DNA of 64,000 bases, taken from contig OZ037768.1 in NCBI GenBank assembly GCA_964035545.1, forward strand, positions 7,431,241-7,495,240, given 5' to 3'. The notes under the pieces were generated by a model. The model ran no database searches, was not told the origin of the DNA, and worked only from the letters and a program-made list of their open reading frames with translations. Positions 12,801-24,992 of the stretch are shown here, one piece after another; within the stretch, counting starts at the first letter, position 1, and every line of letters begins with the position of its first letter. Both the position numbers and the translations under genes were made by a program. This DNA is from Bugula neritina. Its lineage: Eukaryota > Bryozoa > Gymnolaemata > Cheilostomatida > Bugulidae.

Positions 12801-15800
12801 AAGAATTTAGGCAAGTAAAATGTTTTATAAAATGAATCATTTACACCAGCATAAGACATACAATCTGCTCTGCTCACTGCTATTATGGAATCTAGTGTAC
12901 CGTGCAATTTTTACATCCTAGTAAATTGTGTTAATGAATCTAGTACTTTAGAAAAATGCTAAGTACCTGGAGTTTTCAAGATTCTTTTACTGAGGCTGTG
13001 ATTGTAGAACAAGATCAAGTTGTGCTAGCTTTTGGCTGGTGGGTCGGAAGAAATATCCAAAATAATTACTATTGGGGTGGCTCTGCCCCGGGTACCCACA
13101 AATGTGCCTGCGGACTTGAAGGTTCGTTGTTGTTTTTGTCATTTTTGTCATTTGCTTAGGAAGCTGCATGTGTCAAAATTATAGTGTCACATGATATTGA
13201 TAATCTAAGTGGTAGCCATGACCCACATTAAGTAGATTTTATTGCAGACCTTATTTCTGGTTTGGAAACAGTATGTATTTGAGAAACATGCATGTTTAAT
13301 ACATTCGGCTTGTGACCTTCAGGAAACTGCCAAGGTCAAGAACCAACTTGCAACTGCGACGCTGCCCTCCCTGAGCAAGGTATTAGCGATTCCGGTTTCC
13401 TAGAACACAAAAATCACCTGCCCGTTCTGGAGCTAAGATTTGGAGACACGGGAGCTTTGTTTGACTCAAGGAGAGGCTGGCATACTCTGGGAGAGTTAAT
13501 TTGTACCGGAGATAGTAAGTCTTCTGGTGTTTTTGTATTTATTATTTTTGTGGTTTTATTTTGGTCGCTGTAACTAGCCAGCCTGTGTCTATATTCCCAT
13601 TCTTTATCTTCAGGACTGTTTGATCAACCTGTTACATTCCGAAAAACAGACTCCATTGTGTTCTTCGATACTTTCTGGTCGCGGGAGTTATCCGACCTCA
13701 ACACTTGGGATATCAGTTTCAGATTCAAGACTACAGCGGAGAACGGAGTGATGGTCTATAGAACTGGTGATGTTGACTTTGTGGAGGTGAAGCTAGTCAG
13801 TAAGTAGCTGTATCCATGGCGATACATGCAGCATAGTTCATGTAAGCCAATCAGTAAACTAACTTTTACTTTATAAGGTTTTACAATATGCTATGGTTTT
13901 CATTGATAAAGTCATACATTTATTGGTAACACATGATTGCTATATAATCTCAAGTATTTACATGTCGATTATTATAGTAATAATTATGTCAAAACAATGG
14001 TTAAAAATATGTTGTCAATGTTTGTCTTGAACTTCTTATTTTTTGGGCTGATTAAAGTTATACATTACAATACTGTTGGAGGTTCTTTATTTATAATAGT
14101 GCTTTTCTTTCTATTTTCATTGTGAATAGTTTGTTCTGCTGTTACATAAATGGAGATATATGATATTCATTTGTTTTGCAGCTTCCACCTCCATGTCATT
14201 TCGGTTTAGTGCTGGTTACGGCGTGCAAGCAGTTACTGTGGAAACAGCATTCGAGCTTAATGATAATGACTGGCACAATGTGTATGCCGAGAGGAATAGG
14301 AAGGAGGCTCTGTTGCAAATTGACCAATTCTCACCCGTTAGTATTATACTAATTACAATATTTTACAGTTCACCTACACCATGATATATTGCATTGGAGT
14401 TATCTGTTCTTAACTGTTATGGACAAACTAGTAGTTATGGTGATTGTTAGGAGAAGCAGTTAGTTAAATAGTCTACAGGCCTATAGGCCTGGATATGTGT
14501 AGAGCCATACAGACTGTTTTGATTTCGTAAAATTTCACTCTAAACTAATCTTTTTCTAAATCAGAGAAAAACTGCTATCAGGGGTTTAGGATAAAATATT
14601 TGTGATATGTAGAATGATATAATAAGACCAAATTTAAGGAATATTTGCTTTCAGGCGTATAGTTGCAGTAAGTTGTTTCATTTGGAAAAAAAGCAAATTT
14701 TCTCAGACTTTTGGTCAATTACTTGTAATGGGCAGCTCAGTGTAGGAAGTAGGAAACATCTATGTATTTGCTTGAGTGAACACTGGAAGAGGTCATAATA
14801 CATCTATTTATAGATACATATTTCTTCATGTCTGCATTGCAGAGACATTTTGTTCACCATACTTAAAGTCTGGAAATGCAGTGTTTTGCTGCAGCTAAAG
14901 TAATATATTGTAATTAGAGGTGCGAAGGTTGTACCACTTTGTTAATGTTGGCAGGTTAGAGTTACACACCCTCTTGGTGTTGGTTACCTACCATTTAACT
15001 TCAATAAACCACTGATTGTTGGTGCAACTGCTGATTATAAAGATGGGTTTGTTGGCTGCATGAGCTCCTTACAGTACAACGGAGAAACTCTTGATCTCTA
15101 CGACAAAGTCGCCAATGACCCGAGGTTTTCGTATGGCATGTCCAAAGGTTTGTTTACTTCTATGCTTTTTTGGAGCATAGGCTATGTCTGAATAAGAAAA
15201 TGAATGTCATTTTTAATAGCCAAACATTCAATAATAGCTCAGATTCCTCAACACCTTTTCTGTGGCCATCAGGTGCCTAAATCTAACGGACAAGTTAGAA
15301 TTGTAAGGAAATTGTAGCAGAAAGTCATGAAACCAAACATGCTAGTTACATATGAAGTCTACATGTGATTAAAACTAGACTGTGATGAAATCAAGTACTT
15401 CTGTTTACTTTTTATTTATTGCCTAGGTTGTGTTGGCAAATGTGCAGTTAACCCCTGTTTGAATGGAGGGATATGCAAAGAGAAGTACAGCGAGTTCTTA
15501 TGTGACTGTTCATACACCCCCTTTAGAGGATTAATCTGCGGACGAGGTAAGCTATCTGCTCTATAAATGTCGATTTAAATTTTAATTACTGCTTTTTACA
15601 TTATTATATGCATTTTTGTTTATATGATTAATACTGCAGTGCTGCAAATTAAATCGCTATACATTCAATTTTTCACCTACTATACATGATGTATGCATCA
15701 CACTTTTTTTCAGAAAGCCTGCTTGACAAACTTTCTAATATTTGCTAACATTTTATAAAATATCCTTTGCTCGGTATGAACTGAATATAATATAAATAGA

Positions 15801-18800
15801 GTATGCTACTGCGACTTCGTCTCGACAGGTTTTTTATAGAGACTGCATTGCAAATCCCTCTACTCTATTAAGTTGCATGCTAACAACTCACACTATGAAA
15901 TTCAAAAATATTACATTCATTTAAATTTTAATCCAACACTGTTCTTGTACTAATAGTATTTATTGACTGATTTTAGAGGTCGGAACTTCTATTTATGACG
16001 GTCAAATGTTGATTTATGAACCCATTTCAACACTGAAAACTGTTAGTGAGAACATAACTATTGGATTCTTCACGAGGAAGAAGGGAGGAGTCATTCTTCA
16101 GCTGACCGATGCCTTATATGTAAGCTCAGTTGTAATATTACGTAGTCAGCGGGGTGTTGTATAAGCTGCTGACTACATAATAAGTGTACTGGCACAGGTA
16201 GTCCTCGCAAATGGCATGAAATGCTGTGCTCCTTTTGCGATTATAATAAAAGGCAACATTACATTCATTTTATTATAAATTTTGTTCAACTTTTTTGCTT
16301 TTTTAGAAAAGAAAAACTTGTCGTCAAAATTTTTATGTGTAATCTGTGCCTGTCAGTCTTTAAAATCAATTACGAAAGTTAACTTCTGTTAGAATCCCAA
16401 AGAGTACATGGTGGTCGAGCTGACCAGTGGCGGAGGTATTCGTGTCCACTTCAAGTTTGATAAAGAACGTCTGCAAATTAACACGAAGGTTGGTTTAGGT
16501 ATTGAATTCGCCAACGCCCAGCCCCATGTCGTCAACTTCCAGAGATTGAATGGCGGTAAAACCTTTCGACTGCAGGTGAGATTTTATGTTGTATTAATGA
16601 ATGTAGTTGTAAAGAAATGCAATTGCTAATTTTACGGCTTTCGATTCTTAAGGAGGGCAAGGCTACTAGAATAGTGCATTTTTTATCTGAAAAAAACCAA
16701 TGTTTGAGATTTGTGAGTAGATTAGGCAAAATACGCTCCAAAAACATGTTTACTACTTTTGTCATCCTATGTCAATGATTGGTGTGCATAGAAATTTGAT
16801 ATACAAATAGAAATTTGTTGGTACATAGGTTGATGACTACCCAGTACAAGATGAAAACTGGAAGGATTTCTTTCCAGATGGTTCTGATGTTTACCTAGAA
16901 AACATTAAATATATTCTACTTGGGAGAAATACATGTAAGTGTGGTATTCACAGCCTGTAGAATAGCAATGTGTTTGCATTACCGGTGGTTTTATTTATCT
17001 ATATGTTATACCAAGTAATCTTAGTTTGCACTTTAGTGAGATTGCAGCTCTCTTATTCTCCACTGTAATGCTTTTAACTAGTAACTACAAAATTTTGTTG
17101 ACAAATAGGTGCACACAATCAATTTCATTTCATTCAAAACACACGTTAAAGGAAATATAAATATTGGTCATGTTTATGCATTTTGTTTTACCTCCAGGTT
17201 AGCAAGCCCATTCGTTATACATGTATGTGCAGAGGTGTGCAAGTGGGTTGTGTGTGCATGTCAAGAAGGTGAACTTTTTGCAACTCTCAATCTTGCAATT
17301 TTTTGTTCAAGTGTTAGTTATAATCTTTAAAAATGACGCCAAAGGTTATATTAACATTTACTTTCATGATATGTGTATTGGATCATTGACATCAAAAAAG
17401 GTTCATATTTGTTTGTAATTTTAGCTGACGAAACATCGTTTGTCGGCTGCATATTTAGAGCGGAGTTTGACAACCATTGGCCGCTAAAGAGAATATTCCA
17501 AGAGCCAAGACCTAGCTTTGTTAATGTGACGCCAAATTTCGAGTCGGTGAGAGAAGAGAGATGTGGTTTTGAAGAAATACTTCCGGAGGCCGAGCCAGCA
17601 GAGATTAGGTAACATTGTCGTCTTTTTCTTGGAGCCAAATTAACAGTATCTTGAGTTTATCTACTCAGTGACATTGAATAAATTTCATAGATAGTCACGA
17701 TTTTATGTAATTGTAGACCAACGTATGAGCCACCAGTCAAGATATTTGATGACGATGTTGACCCAGCAACTACATCTCAGGGCATCAGTGCCGCTTATCT
17801 AGGAGGTGAGTGAAATTTGGCAGTGCACTAGATTGTTTGTCTAGTTTTAGCACCAAATAAATGCGTGCTATGTTACTGTTTTACAAGTTAATTTTCTGAC
17901 TGGTCAAACCAAGAAATATTTATGGGCAAATACTGACATTTAACTTTCAACCAAACCAGTAGTCACTCAAATATCAAAACGAACTGATTAAGTTAATAAC
18001 TAGAATCTTTTTTGAACGATCACAATTATTTTTTGTTTATGAAACAAGTATCTTTGAAATCACTGAGCGTTATCTATATCAAACAATAATCTTCTATAAA
18101 TAAGATGCCACCGATTGCTAGATACTGTAGTGTAGACTCCTGTCTAATTACTAATAGGTTAAATTTAGTCGATGACAAAAAGTCGGGCTAATTTTTATTT
18201 TGACACGGATCTTAAATAATAGGCAATCGTGTTGGTTTGACTGCGTAGTTTCAATGTTTACTCCATTTGACAAAAAAATCAGGTTTTTCAAATTTGATGA
18301 CTAAAACCCTTATGGATTTTATTTGTATTTTGATTAGGAAATTAATTTCAATTGGCTAAACCCAATAGAAGCAATTTTTTTTCTGGCAAATGGTTATGAC
18401 ATACAAAACAGTCAAATCCTTGAAGTCGTAGATATTGAAAAAGTTAGACTGGCAGCAATTGAAATGGCTGTTTAATGATTGCAAACTGAGCTGCTGCTGG
18501 GTTTGGCAAGATGAAAGTTTTATATTGTCGTTTTATTTTTACCTGAATAACCATTTGTTATCCTTTTCGGTTTTAGCGATCTTTGGAGCTGTTGGTATCA
18601 TATTAATATTGGTACTATCAGTAGTTATATACAAGTGCCGCCATGTTGGTGAATACCCGGATTCAGAGGAAGATGAACTGGAGATGTTAGATGCATCACC
18701 CGACGGCAAGCAAGAAGACTACGATGGTACCTATCATCCAAAAAGTATGAGAGAACGATATGAATCTAAATCACAGCCAAGTGACCAGGCATTTATATAA
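6855..18800 (+). CDS. CNTNAP-like: Contactin-associated protein-like (Caspr/neurexin IV) single-pass receptor
   Basis: This is a cell-surface adhesion receptor of septate/paranodal-type junctions. I read 25 exons: 6855-6933, 8525-8662, 8812-8999, 9161-9302, 9407-9613, 9839-10017, 10106-10267, 10503-10755, 11013-11162, 11463-11604, 11796-11902, 12109-12234, 12387-12647, 13029-13121, 13323-13514, 13614-13799, 14182-14336, 14955-15147, 15427-15546, 15977-16119, 16393-16575, 16829-16934, 17425-17608, 17717-17805, 18577-18800. All phases fit, giving 1333 aa; human CASPR2 has 1331. Order: signal peptide ([12 protein letters not shown]), discoidin domain, LamG1, LamG2, EGF ([12 protein letters not shown]), fibrinogen-like module ([20 protein letters not shown]), LamG3, EGF ([12 protein letters not shown]), LamG4, TM helix ([18 protein letters not shown]) and a short acidic tail. 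The juxtamembrane [14 protein letters not shown] resembles the protein-4.1-binding region of the family. The C-terminus QAFI is a likely PDZ ligand. Confidence 0.95.
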
Positions 18801-19249
18801 TTTTTGTACGCGGACTATATATCTCTAGCTTTTTATTGCTTAATAAGTTGTCCATATTCACTGATATCTTGTGAATATGTTCGTAATGCATTCCGTGTCC
18901 ATGCAGCTTTTTAATCAGTCTTTATGTATTATAGTTTTTATACATTGTACATTCCAAATGTAACATTCCAAAATTACTGTGAAACATTTTTTTACAATTT
19001 TGCATTATATTCATTACAGTATTTATAAAAAAAAAATATATATATACACTAAAATTTCATATATTTTTTGCCAAAAATCAGTTGAGGCAAAAGTATGACA
19101 TCTAGTTCTAATTCTTCCATCATGTTTTTCCATTTGCTCATGAGTTTGTTATAATTATGTGGATTCAGGATTCTTGGAGCAAAAACTGGCTATAGCACCT
19201 AATATCTGCAATCAATAAAAACAACTTTGCATTACCAATCATTTCATAT

Positions 19250-19252
<3 letters not shown>

Positions 19253-19297
<45 letters not shown>
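19253..19297. repeat. (AT)n microsatellite
   Basis: An uninterrupted run of alternating A and T, about 45 bases, lies between the 3' end of the Caspr-like gene and the minus-strand gene that follows. It could extrude as a cruciform but shows no coding or other signal. Confidence 0.95.
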
Positions 19298-19300
<3 letters not shown>

Positions 19301-19409
19301 TAGTTTACGTAAACACTGATAGTTACACACACTAATATTATATATTAGCCAAATAATTTATAATCAAATGATATTAGTTTTATTCTGAATTGAATTTATG
19401 AAGTCTTAC

Positions 19410-20316
19410 CTGTAGTAAATGCAGCAATATCTGTGTCAGCTGACCATTGTGTACAAAAATCTATTACTTTTTCTGCATTACTTGGTGTCCATGTTGCAAA
19501 CAGAAGTAGCCTGCTTTCAAAGTCTTCATTCATCAAATTATAAAGTGTTTCAGTCCAAAGAGCAATATCTGTCACTGAAGGTTGTGTCTCCGTACGCAAA
19601 CTCAGCTGTCTGATATCACTGTCACGATTGTTGTCTAGTTGAAACTGAACTTTCATAACTAGAGACTGAGATTGGTTCCGTAAAGCTTTCAAATTCTCTC
19701 TGAATAAAAATATAAATCTCCATATGTAAGTAGTGTTGAAACCAAGCTTACCATCTGCCACAATTCAATATTACTGAAATAGTTGAAACTATTTTCTCCT
19801 TTACCTCTTTATTTGTTACAAAAGTACATAGACTAGTAAATGGCATATAATTAAATTTTTCTTTCAAAGGTATGGAGCGCTACCATAATAGTTTAATTAT
19901 AAAATATATTGTATATTGCACAATAAACATGTTGCAATGTGTCAGATCATACAAAGAACTTATTTGTATGTATGTGAAGGTGGTTTAATAATTAAGCACT
20001 ACATTGATTTAAATACTACTAGACCTACATACATCTTGCTCTGTATATCTGTAGCTAGATTCATGATGTTTTCTTGGATGCAGCTGCTTAACTTTACAAC
20101 AACATCAGGATGTTTAACATGAATGACGTGTGAAGATGAAGACACAACCTCAACTGCTTGTAGTTGTTCGCCAAGATTGGTAACTTGAGCGATCAGATCG
20201 GCAGTGAATGTTAGAGCAGACAAATATTTGTCTGCAACTTTTAGCATTTGAGAAAATGTCAACTTAATTTCAGTGAAGTCTTTGCCATTATCTTGCAAAT
20301 GATTTGACATCCTCAT
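19410..20316 (-). CDS. Unrecognised helical protein (two clear exons, C-terminus unresolved)
   Basis: I do not recognise this gene. Two exons on the minus strand join in phase 0: 20316-20029 (starts MRMSNHLQDNGKDF, donor GTAGGT) and 19699-19410 (acceptor TTCAG, donor GTAAGA, phase 1). The protein is rich in Leu, Gln, Asp and Ser and looks all-helical, with TFSQMLKVADKYLSALTF, VSSSSHVIHVKHPDVVVKLS, LSLRTETQPSVTDIALWTET and a block MNEDFESRLLLFATWTP. A well-formed acceptor at about 20402 (TTATTTGCAG) lies upstream. The sequence after it has an in-frame stop before the ATG, so the first exon is probably partly 5' UTR. For the last exon, an acceptor near 19210 gives only 13-15 more residues, depending on which AG is used. 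Conserved function is unknown. Confidence 0.6.
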
Positions 20317-20917
20317 ACTAAACTCAATACCAAGTTCATATGGTGACTATTCACTTGTGGCCAGACCACTCAGGATTAGCGAATTGCTATTTGTATTAAC
20401 CTGCAAATAAGTTATCAACAAGGTTAGGTAAATTTACTAATTTCATAGTATAGATGCTGTTGTGTATTTAGTGAGTGGTAACAAAAAACATTGCATGAGC
20501 AAATTGTTAATCACTAAGGAAAAAATTATATGAATTTCAGACGACTGGAGCAAACAAATTTTACCATGTTGTTGCAATTGGGTAAATAGTGTATTTCTAT
20601 TGAAATGAGGAGTGTATTTTTGTCTGGGTATATTACAGTCCTAATCTCTGGCTCATCAATAACTAATACACCATTCCACATTTGAATTTAAAGCAAAGCT
20701 AATTTGTGTTCTCTGGATTTTACAGAACTACAGTAATAAAATAACACATTTTATTGATTAGGTGAAGGTGGTCACTTTAGTGCAAGATTGAATTATTTTG
20801 CACTACTTTTTGGCTACTGTGTTTATAAGTCTTGAGTGAAATACCTGCTTTTACACAGCATTTTCTCAGCATGCTTGTACTACACTATGATTAATCAAAA
20901 CAGTAATCATAGTTTTC

Positions 20918-20967
20918 ATTATAATATCACTGTTAACTAATAAGGCTGTTAACAGTGATATTATAAT
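20918..20967. repeat. Perfect 20-bp inverted repeat with 10-base loop
   Basis: Positions 20918-20937 and 20948-20967 are exact reverse complements (core TATCACTGTTAAC / GTTAACAGTGATA) separated by ten bases. No gene overlaps it. It may be the relic of a foldback transposon or a cruciform-forming site. Confidence 0.9.
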
Positions 20968-21329
20968 AATAAAATGTAAATAATAATACTTTATTTAAAA
21001 TAGGCTAACTAAAACCATTAAGATTTGTCTAAGAGGGCCAATTACAAAATAAGGTCTACCTCATTACTTAATTAGACCTTTCTAAAACTGCACAGCACAA
21101 CTTGTATAAATCTTATGAGTAGGTATAAAAGGCTAGTCAAAGATGAAGCAACTGTAAGTTGCAGAGAATAAGAGTTTTAGTTTATTTCTAGTGAAGTATC
21201 TCGGAAAGAAGGAGTAAGCAACAGAAAATATAGCAACAAGATCTATGAAATACCAGTAGTTGCTATCAGTTTTACTAAGTTACCGGTAAGCTTTATAAAT
21301 TATATAAGTAGAGCCCAAAGACTAGTACT

Positions 21330-22320
21330 GTAGTGGTGGTGGTGGTGGTGGTAGTGGTAGTAGTAGTAGTAGTAATGGTAGTAGCAGTAGCAGCAGCAGT
21401 AGTAGTAAGCATTAGCAGTAGCAGCAGTAGTAATAGTAGCAGCAGCAGTAGTAGTAAGCATTAGCAGTAGCAGCAGTAGTAATAGTAGCAGTAGTAATAC
21501 TAATAGCAATGCATTTACTAAATTATTCCTTATTGGTATTACTATCATCATTAGCATTACAATTACTATATAATTTGGTTTTGCTATTAAATAATAAATA
21601 AAAATCAATTTTTGATTTTTAATATTTATATTGATAGTCATAGTGATAGTAATAGTTACGATGGTACTGATAGCGATCAAATTGAAAGTAAAATAAAAAT
21701 AAAAACGCGAAACACAAATTATCAAATAATAGTACAGGTACTAGTATTACTAGTACTACTTGTACTGTAGAAGTGATACTAATAGTAATAGTAATACTGA
21801 TAGTACTCTTAGTATTACTACTACCACTCCTACTACTACTACTACTGTACTAGTACTAGTAGTAGTAGTAGTACTAGTACTAGTAGTGTACTTAGAGTTA
21901 CTACTACGTCTACTGGTACTGGTGGTACTACTACTACTTGTATTTCAACTTGAGTTATAGTAAATGACAAAATTGCAAAAGCAAATATCAATGTCAATAT
22001 GATAATTCAATATGATCATAATATTATAATTAATGGTGAAACTGAATATCAAATTCAATATCAATATAGAGTAAGTGTAACTAATAATAGTAATACTATT
22101 ACTATTACTAATAGTAATACTAATAGTTATAGTATTACAGTAAATGTAATACTATTAGTATTACTATTAGTATTAGTAATACTCTCACTAATAGTACCAA
22201 CACTAATAGTAATAGTAATACTAATGTTTAATACAGTAATACTAATAGTATTACTAATACTAATAGTAATACTCAGTAATACTAATAGTAATAGTAATAC
22301 TTTAACTTATAGTTAATGTT
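21330..22320. repeat. Triplet-based low-complexity region
   Basis: About 1 kb is built almost entirely from TGG/TAG/CAG and then TAC/TAG/TAA words, for example TAGTAGCAGTAG, ACTAGTACTAGT and AATAGTAATACT. Many of the words are self-complementary, so long open frames appear by chance on both strands. They are not genes. No codon structure or splice sites support coding. Confidence 0.85.
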
Positions 22321-22544
22321 ATACGTAATCTTATAGTTATAATTCTAAAAAAAAATAATTTACATAGATTTTGAGATAATTTCATCAATGAATGCCCATC
22401 ATTCTGTGGTAATTCAGTTATTAATTAATCACTAATCAGTAAAACTAAATGTAATACATTTATACTAATAATTATAATAATACTAGCAGTAACTGTAACA
22501 TCAACGACAACAGTGTAATCAGTCAGTGTAATGGTAAAAGAAAA

Positions 22545-22663
22545 CAAAAATTGGTAATGCGTGCAGAGAATCGTTCTATGAGCAGCTCCGAGTTGGGAGT
22601 GATCGACTGCAATAGCTTGATTTTAACGAGTTTAGTGTCGGGGTTGAAGTTGGAACAACTGAC
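22545..22663 (-). other. Possible isolated coding exon
   Basis: After a good acceptor (TTATTTTTAG, at 22664) the minus strand stays open for about 40 codons with balanced composition (NFNPDTKLVKIKLLQ, ITPNSELLIERFSARI), unlike the surrounding AT-rich DNA. No convincing donor follows; the open frame runs into a pyrimidine-rich stretch. It could be an upstream exon of the unrecognised gene at 19.4-20.3 kb or a chance frame. Confidence 0.25.
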
Positions 22664-23219
22664 CTAAAAATAAATAATTCTAAACCATTGCACTCAAATA
22701 CCCCCAACTTGAAGCTGTCTATAAATGATTCTTATTTTCTAGCGGTCGGTGTGTTAAATGACCTTTAACCCTTTGATAGCAGTGGGCGATTTGGCCTTCT
22801 CCGCAGTCTGCTACTCCGAATTATTTTATAGACGTATACATTGAACTATAACTATAACTTATAGATTCAGTTCAGTGGACGTATATACATAAATTAGTAT
22901 CATGGCAGTTACGGTGTTTGGTCCATAGCAAGTGTATGCATTGATATAAAAGCTTGAAAATTACAAATATTTCACTTATAGCAAGAGCTAGATTAAAAAT
23001 AAAATTAGAGAGTCTATGAGGCAAATTAGAAAAATCTAAAGTGGGAACTACAGTTAATTTCTAAATTATGGTAACTTACTTTGACACAGAAATTTATCCT
23101 AGTGTGAGCTTTGATATTTTATGTGCTTCAAATAACTAGAAAAAACTCTTTGTTTGATTACCAATAAAGTCAGAGAATATAAAATTTAAGTTTTGGTTGT
23201 TGAAGCTGTGAAATATGTA

Positions 23220-24990
23220 CAGTGCTGTGAAAAAGTTTAAGGACGCCTCACTGTTTTCCATAATAGCAATGTTCCAAGCTAATTTTAAGACATAACAAAA
23301 GCATATCCATAGGCATGATGCCTATCAGAATGATCCTTAAGGTCTCCTTATTTCATTTATATAAATTATTAGTCTCTCTTTTCACTTCCTCCCAAAATTT
23401 GGGTGAAACAATGAGATCCTATGTATATATGGGAATTTTTCGATCTCTTCACAATTTGTGTGTACTGTAGGATATCAGAATATTTTACTTGAAACATAGA
23501 AAAATATTACATGTGAATTGTTATACACATTATAGCAGCATTGCAACACACAGTGCTTTAAATTTTAGTATTAATGTTTTGTTGGCCAGCCTTTATTCTC
23601 AATCACAAGTCGACAGTGAGGAGGCATCGACTCGTACAGCTTCTCCAACTCGTTTTCAGTCACCACATGATACCATGCATGAATTACAGGCTCTATGAGT
23701 GTCACCTTAGTTGTTGGTTTCTGTGAAGAGACTATTTTAGCCATTCTTGATCATGAATTTCTTATTGGGTTCAAGTCCCGGCTGTGTGCTGGCCAGTTAA
23801 GCGTTGAGACCCTCTGCTTTTTCATCCACTCTTCAACAGATTTTGCCCAATGGCATGGTGCATTGTCATCTTCAAATATGTTAATTTTATTTAAAAAAAA
23901 GTTTTTTGTGATTGGAAGAAGTTTAGCATTGAGATTCTCCATATATTTTTGAGCATTAACATCATTCCAGAGCAATTAATGAGACAACCTACACCTTTTG
24001 ATGTTATACAACCCCAGAACATAACACCGATAGGGTGCTTAATTGTTCGAAGAATACATTAGGGGTTATATTTCTCATACTGGTATCTTCTAACAAAACA
24101 GTTTCCAGCTTGATTGTTCACATTAATTGTAGATTCATCTAAAATAATCAGTTTTTTTCTAAGCACTCACTGTCTAACTACCATGCTCCTTGGCCCACCG
24201 TAGCCGGTTTTTTGCTACTTCTCGGTTAGTAGAGGCTTCCTTCTTGCTTTGCAGCCACGTAGACCATGGCTCAGCAATCTTCGCATTATCTGGGATGTCA
24301 AAGCTGCTGTTCCTGTTGATTCTGAGCATTCTTTGCCAACTCAGAACTTGTTTTATGACGATCCTTCTTGCTGATCATAATGAGAACCTTGTCATCTCTG
24401 GGTGTGCTTATTCTTGGTCGTCCACTTCCGGGTTGATCTGCTACACTGCCAGTCTCCATAAACTTCTTGATAATTTGATGTACAGTTGTCTTTGCTTTGC
24501 CAACCTTTTCAGATAATTTCCTAATTGCATAACCTTCGTTATGCAAGAAAATTATTACAAACCTTGCTTTTGAAGTAAGATTTACAGCTCTCATTTTGTC
24601 TATGCGCAGCACCTAAGTGGACACCATGTAAAAGCTTAAAACTGAATGACAGATTTTAAATTATGGAGAAAGTCATACTTTATGATATCATGATGCCATG
24701 CACATATAAAATTTCACTGTTTAGCCTTTTGTGGTTATCAGAAGCGATAAACTTTGGAAACATAAAAACACAGGAGTTGCGCTTTCCTAGCTGCTTGTGT
24801 AGTTAGCCCAAAAATGGGTAGAAAAAATTACAGCAGTAGAAATTTATGAAGTGGAAATTGTAGTGCACATTCTAAGGATCATTTTGATATATAGAACTTG
24901 CAGGAAAATACTAAGAACCTCTAAAAAATGCCTATTAAACAAGATACATAGAAATTTCTGCAAGCGTCCTTAAACTTTTTCACAGCACTG
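23220..24990 (-). mobile_element. Tc1/mariner DNA transposon, 1771 bp, non-autonomous through decay
   Basis: Perfect 27-bp terminal inverted repeats (23220-23246 and 24964-24990, beginning CAGTGCTGTGAAAAAG) are flanked by the TA target duplication (23218-23219 and 24991-24992). Inside, a second pair of related repeats (23323-23342, and inverted at 24872-24889, sharing AAGGATCATT) gives the IR/DR arrangement of Tc1-like elements, where the transposase binds at both inner and outer sites. The ends are intact while the transposase is broken, so the copy could only move if a related transposase acted in trans. Confidence 0.95.
23571..24612 (-). pseudogene. Tc1-like transposase, frameshifted
   Basis: Read from 24612 downward, the fragments match a Tc1 transposase in order. 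An N-terminal HTH pair includes YAIRKLSEKVGKAKTTVHQI and the hinge GSGRPRIST (GRPR-type motif). A middle piece has VMFWGC and GVGCLI. A C-terminal piece has the catalytic segment IFEDDNAPCHWAKSVEEW and LNWPAHSRDLNPI, followed by MPPHCRLVIENKG and a stop near 23571. The pieces are in different frames, with at least one break after the HTH and another after DLNPI. The gene is dead. Confidence 0.9.
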
Positions 24991-24992
24991 TA

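Noticed and set aside
16139-16180. 9-bp inverted repeat GTAGTCAGC/GCTGACTAC in an intron
   Set aside because: Short and isolated; expected a few times by chance in a window of this size.
21300-22316. Frames of 66-141 codons rich in Leu, Thr, Val and Tyr
   Set aside because: Produced by triplet simple sequence on either strand. No splice signals and no family resemblance.
24190-24516. Plus-strand frame of 108 codons inside the Tc1 element
   Set aside because: It is antisense to the transposase helix-turn-helix region.
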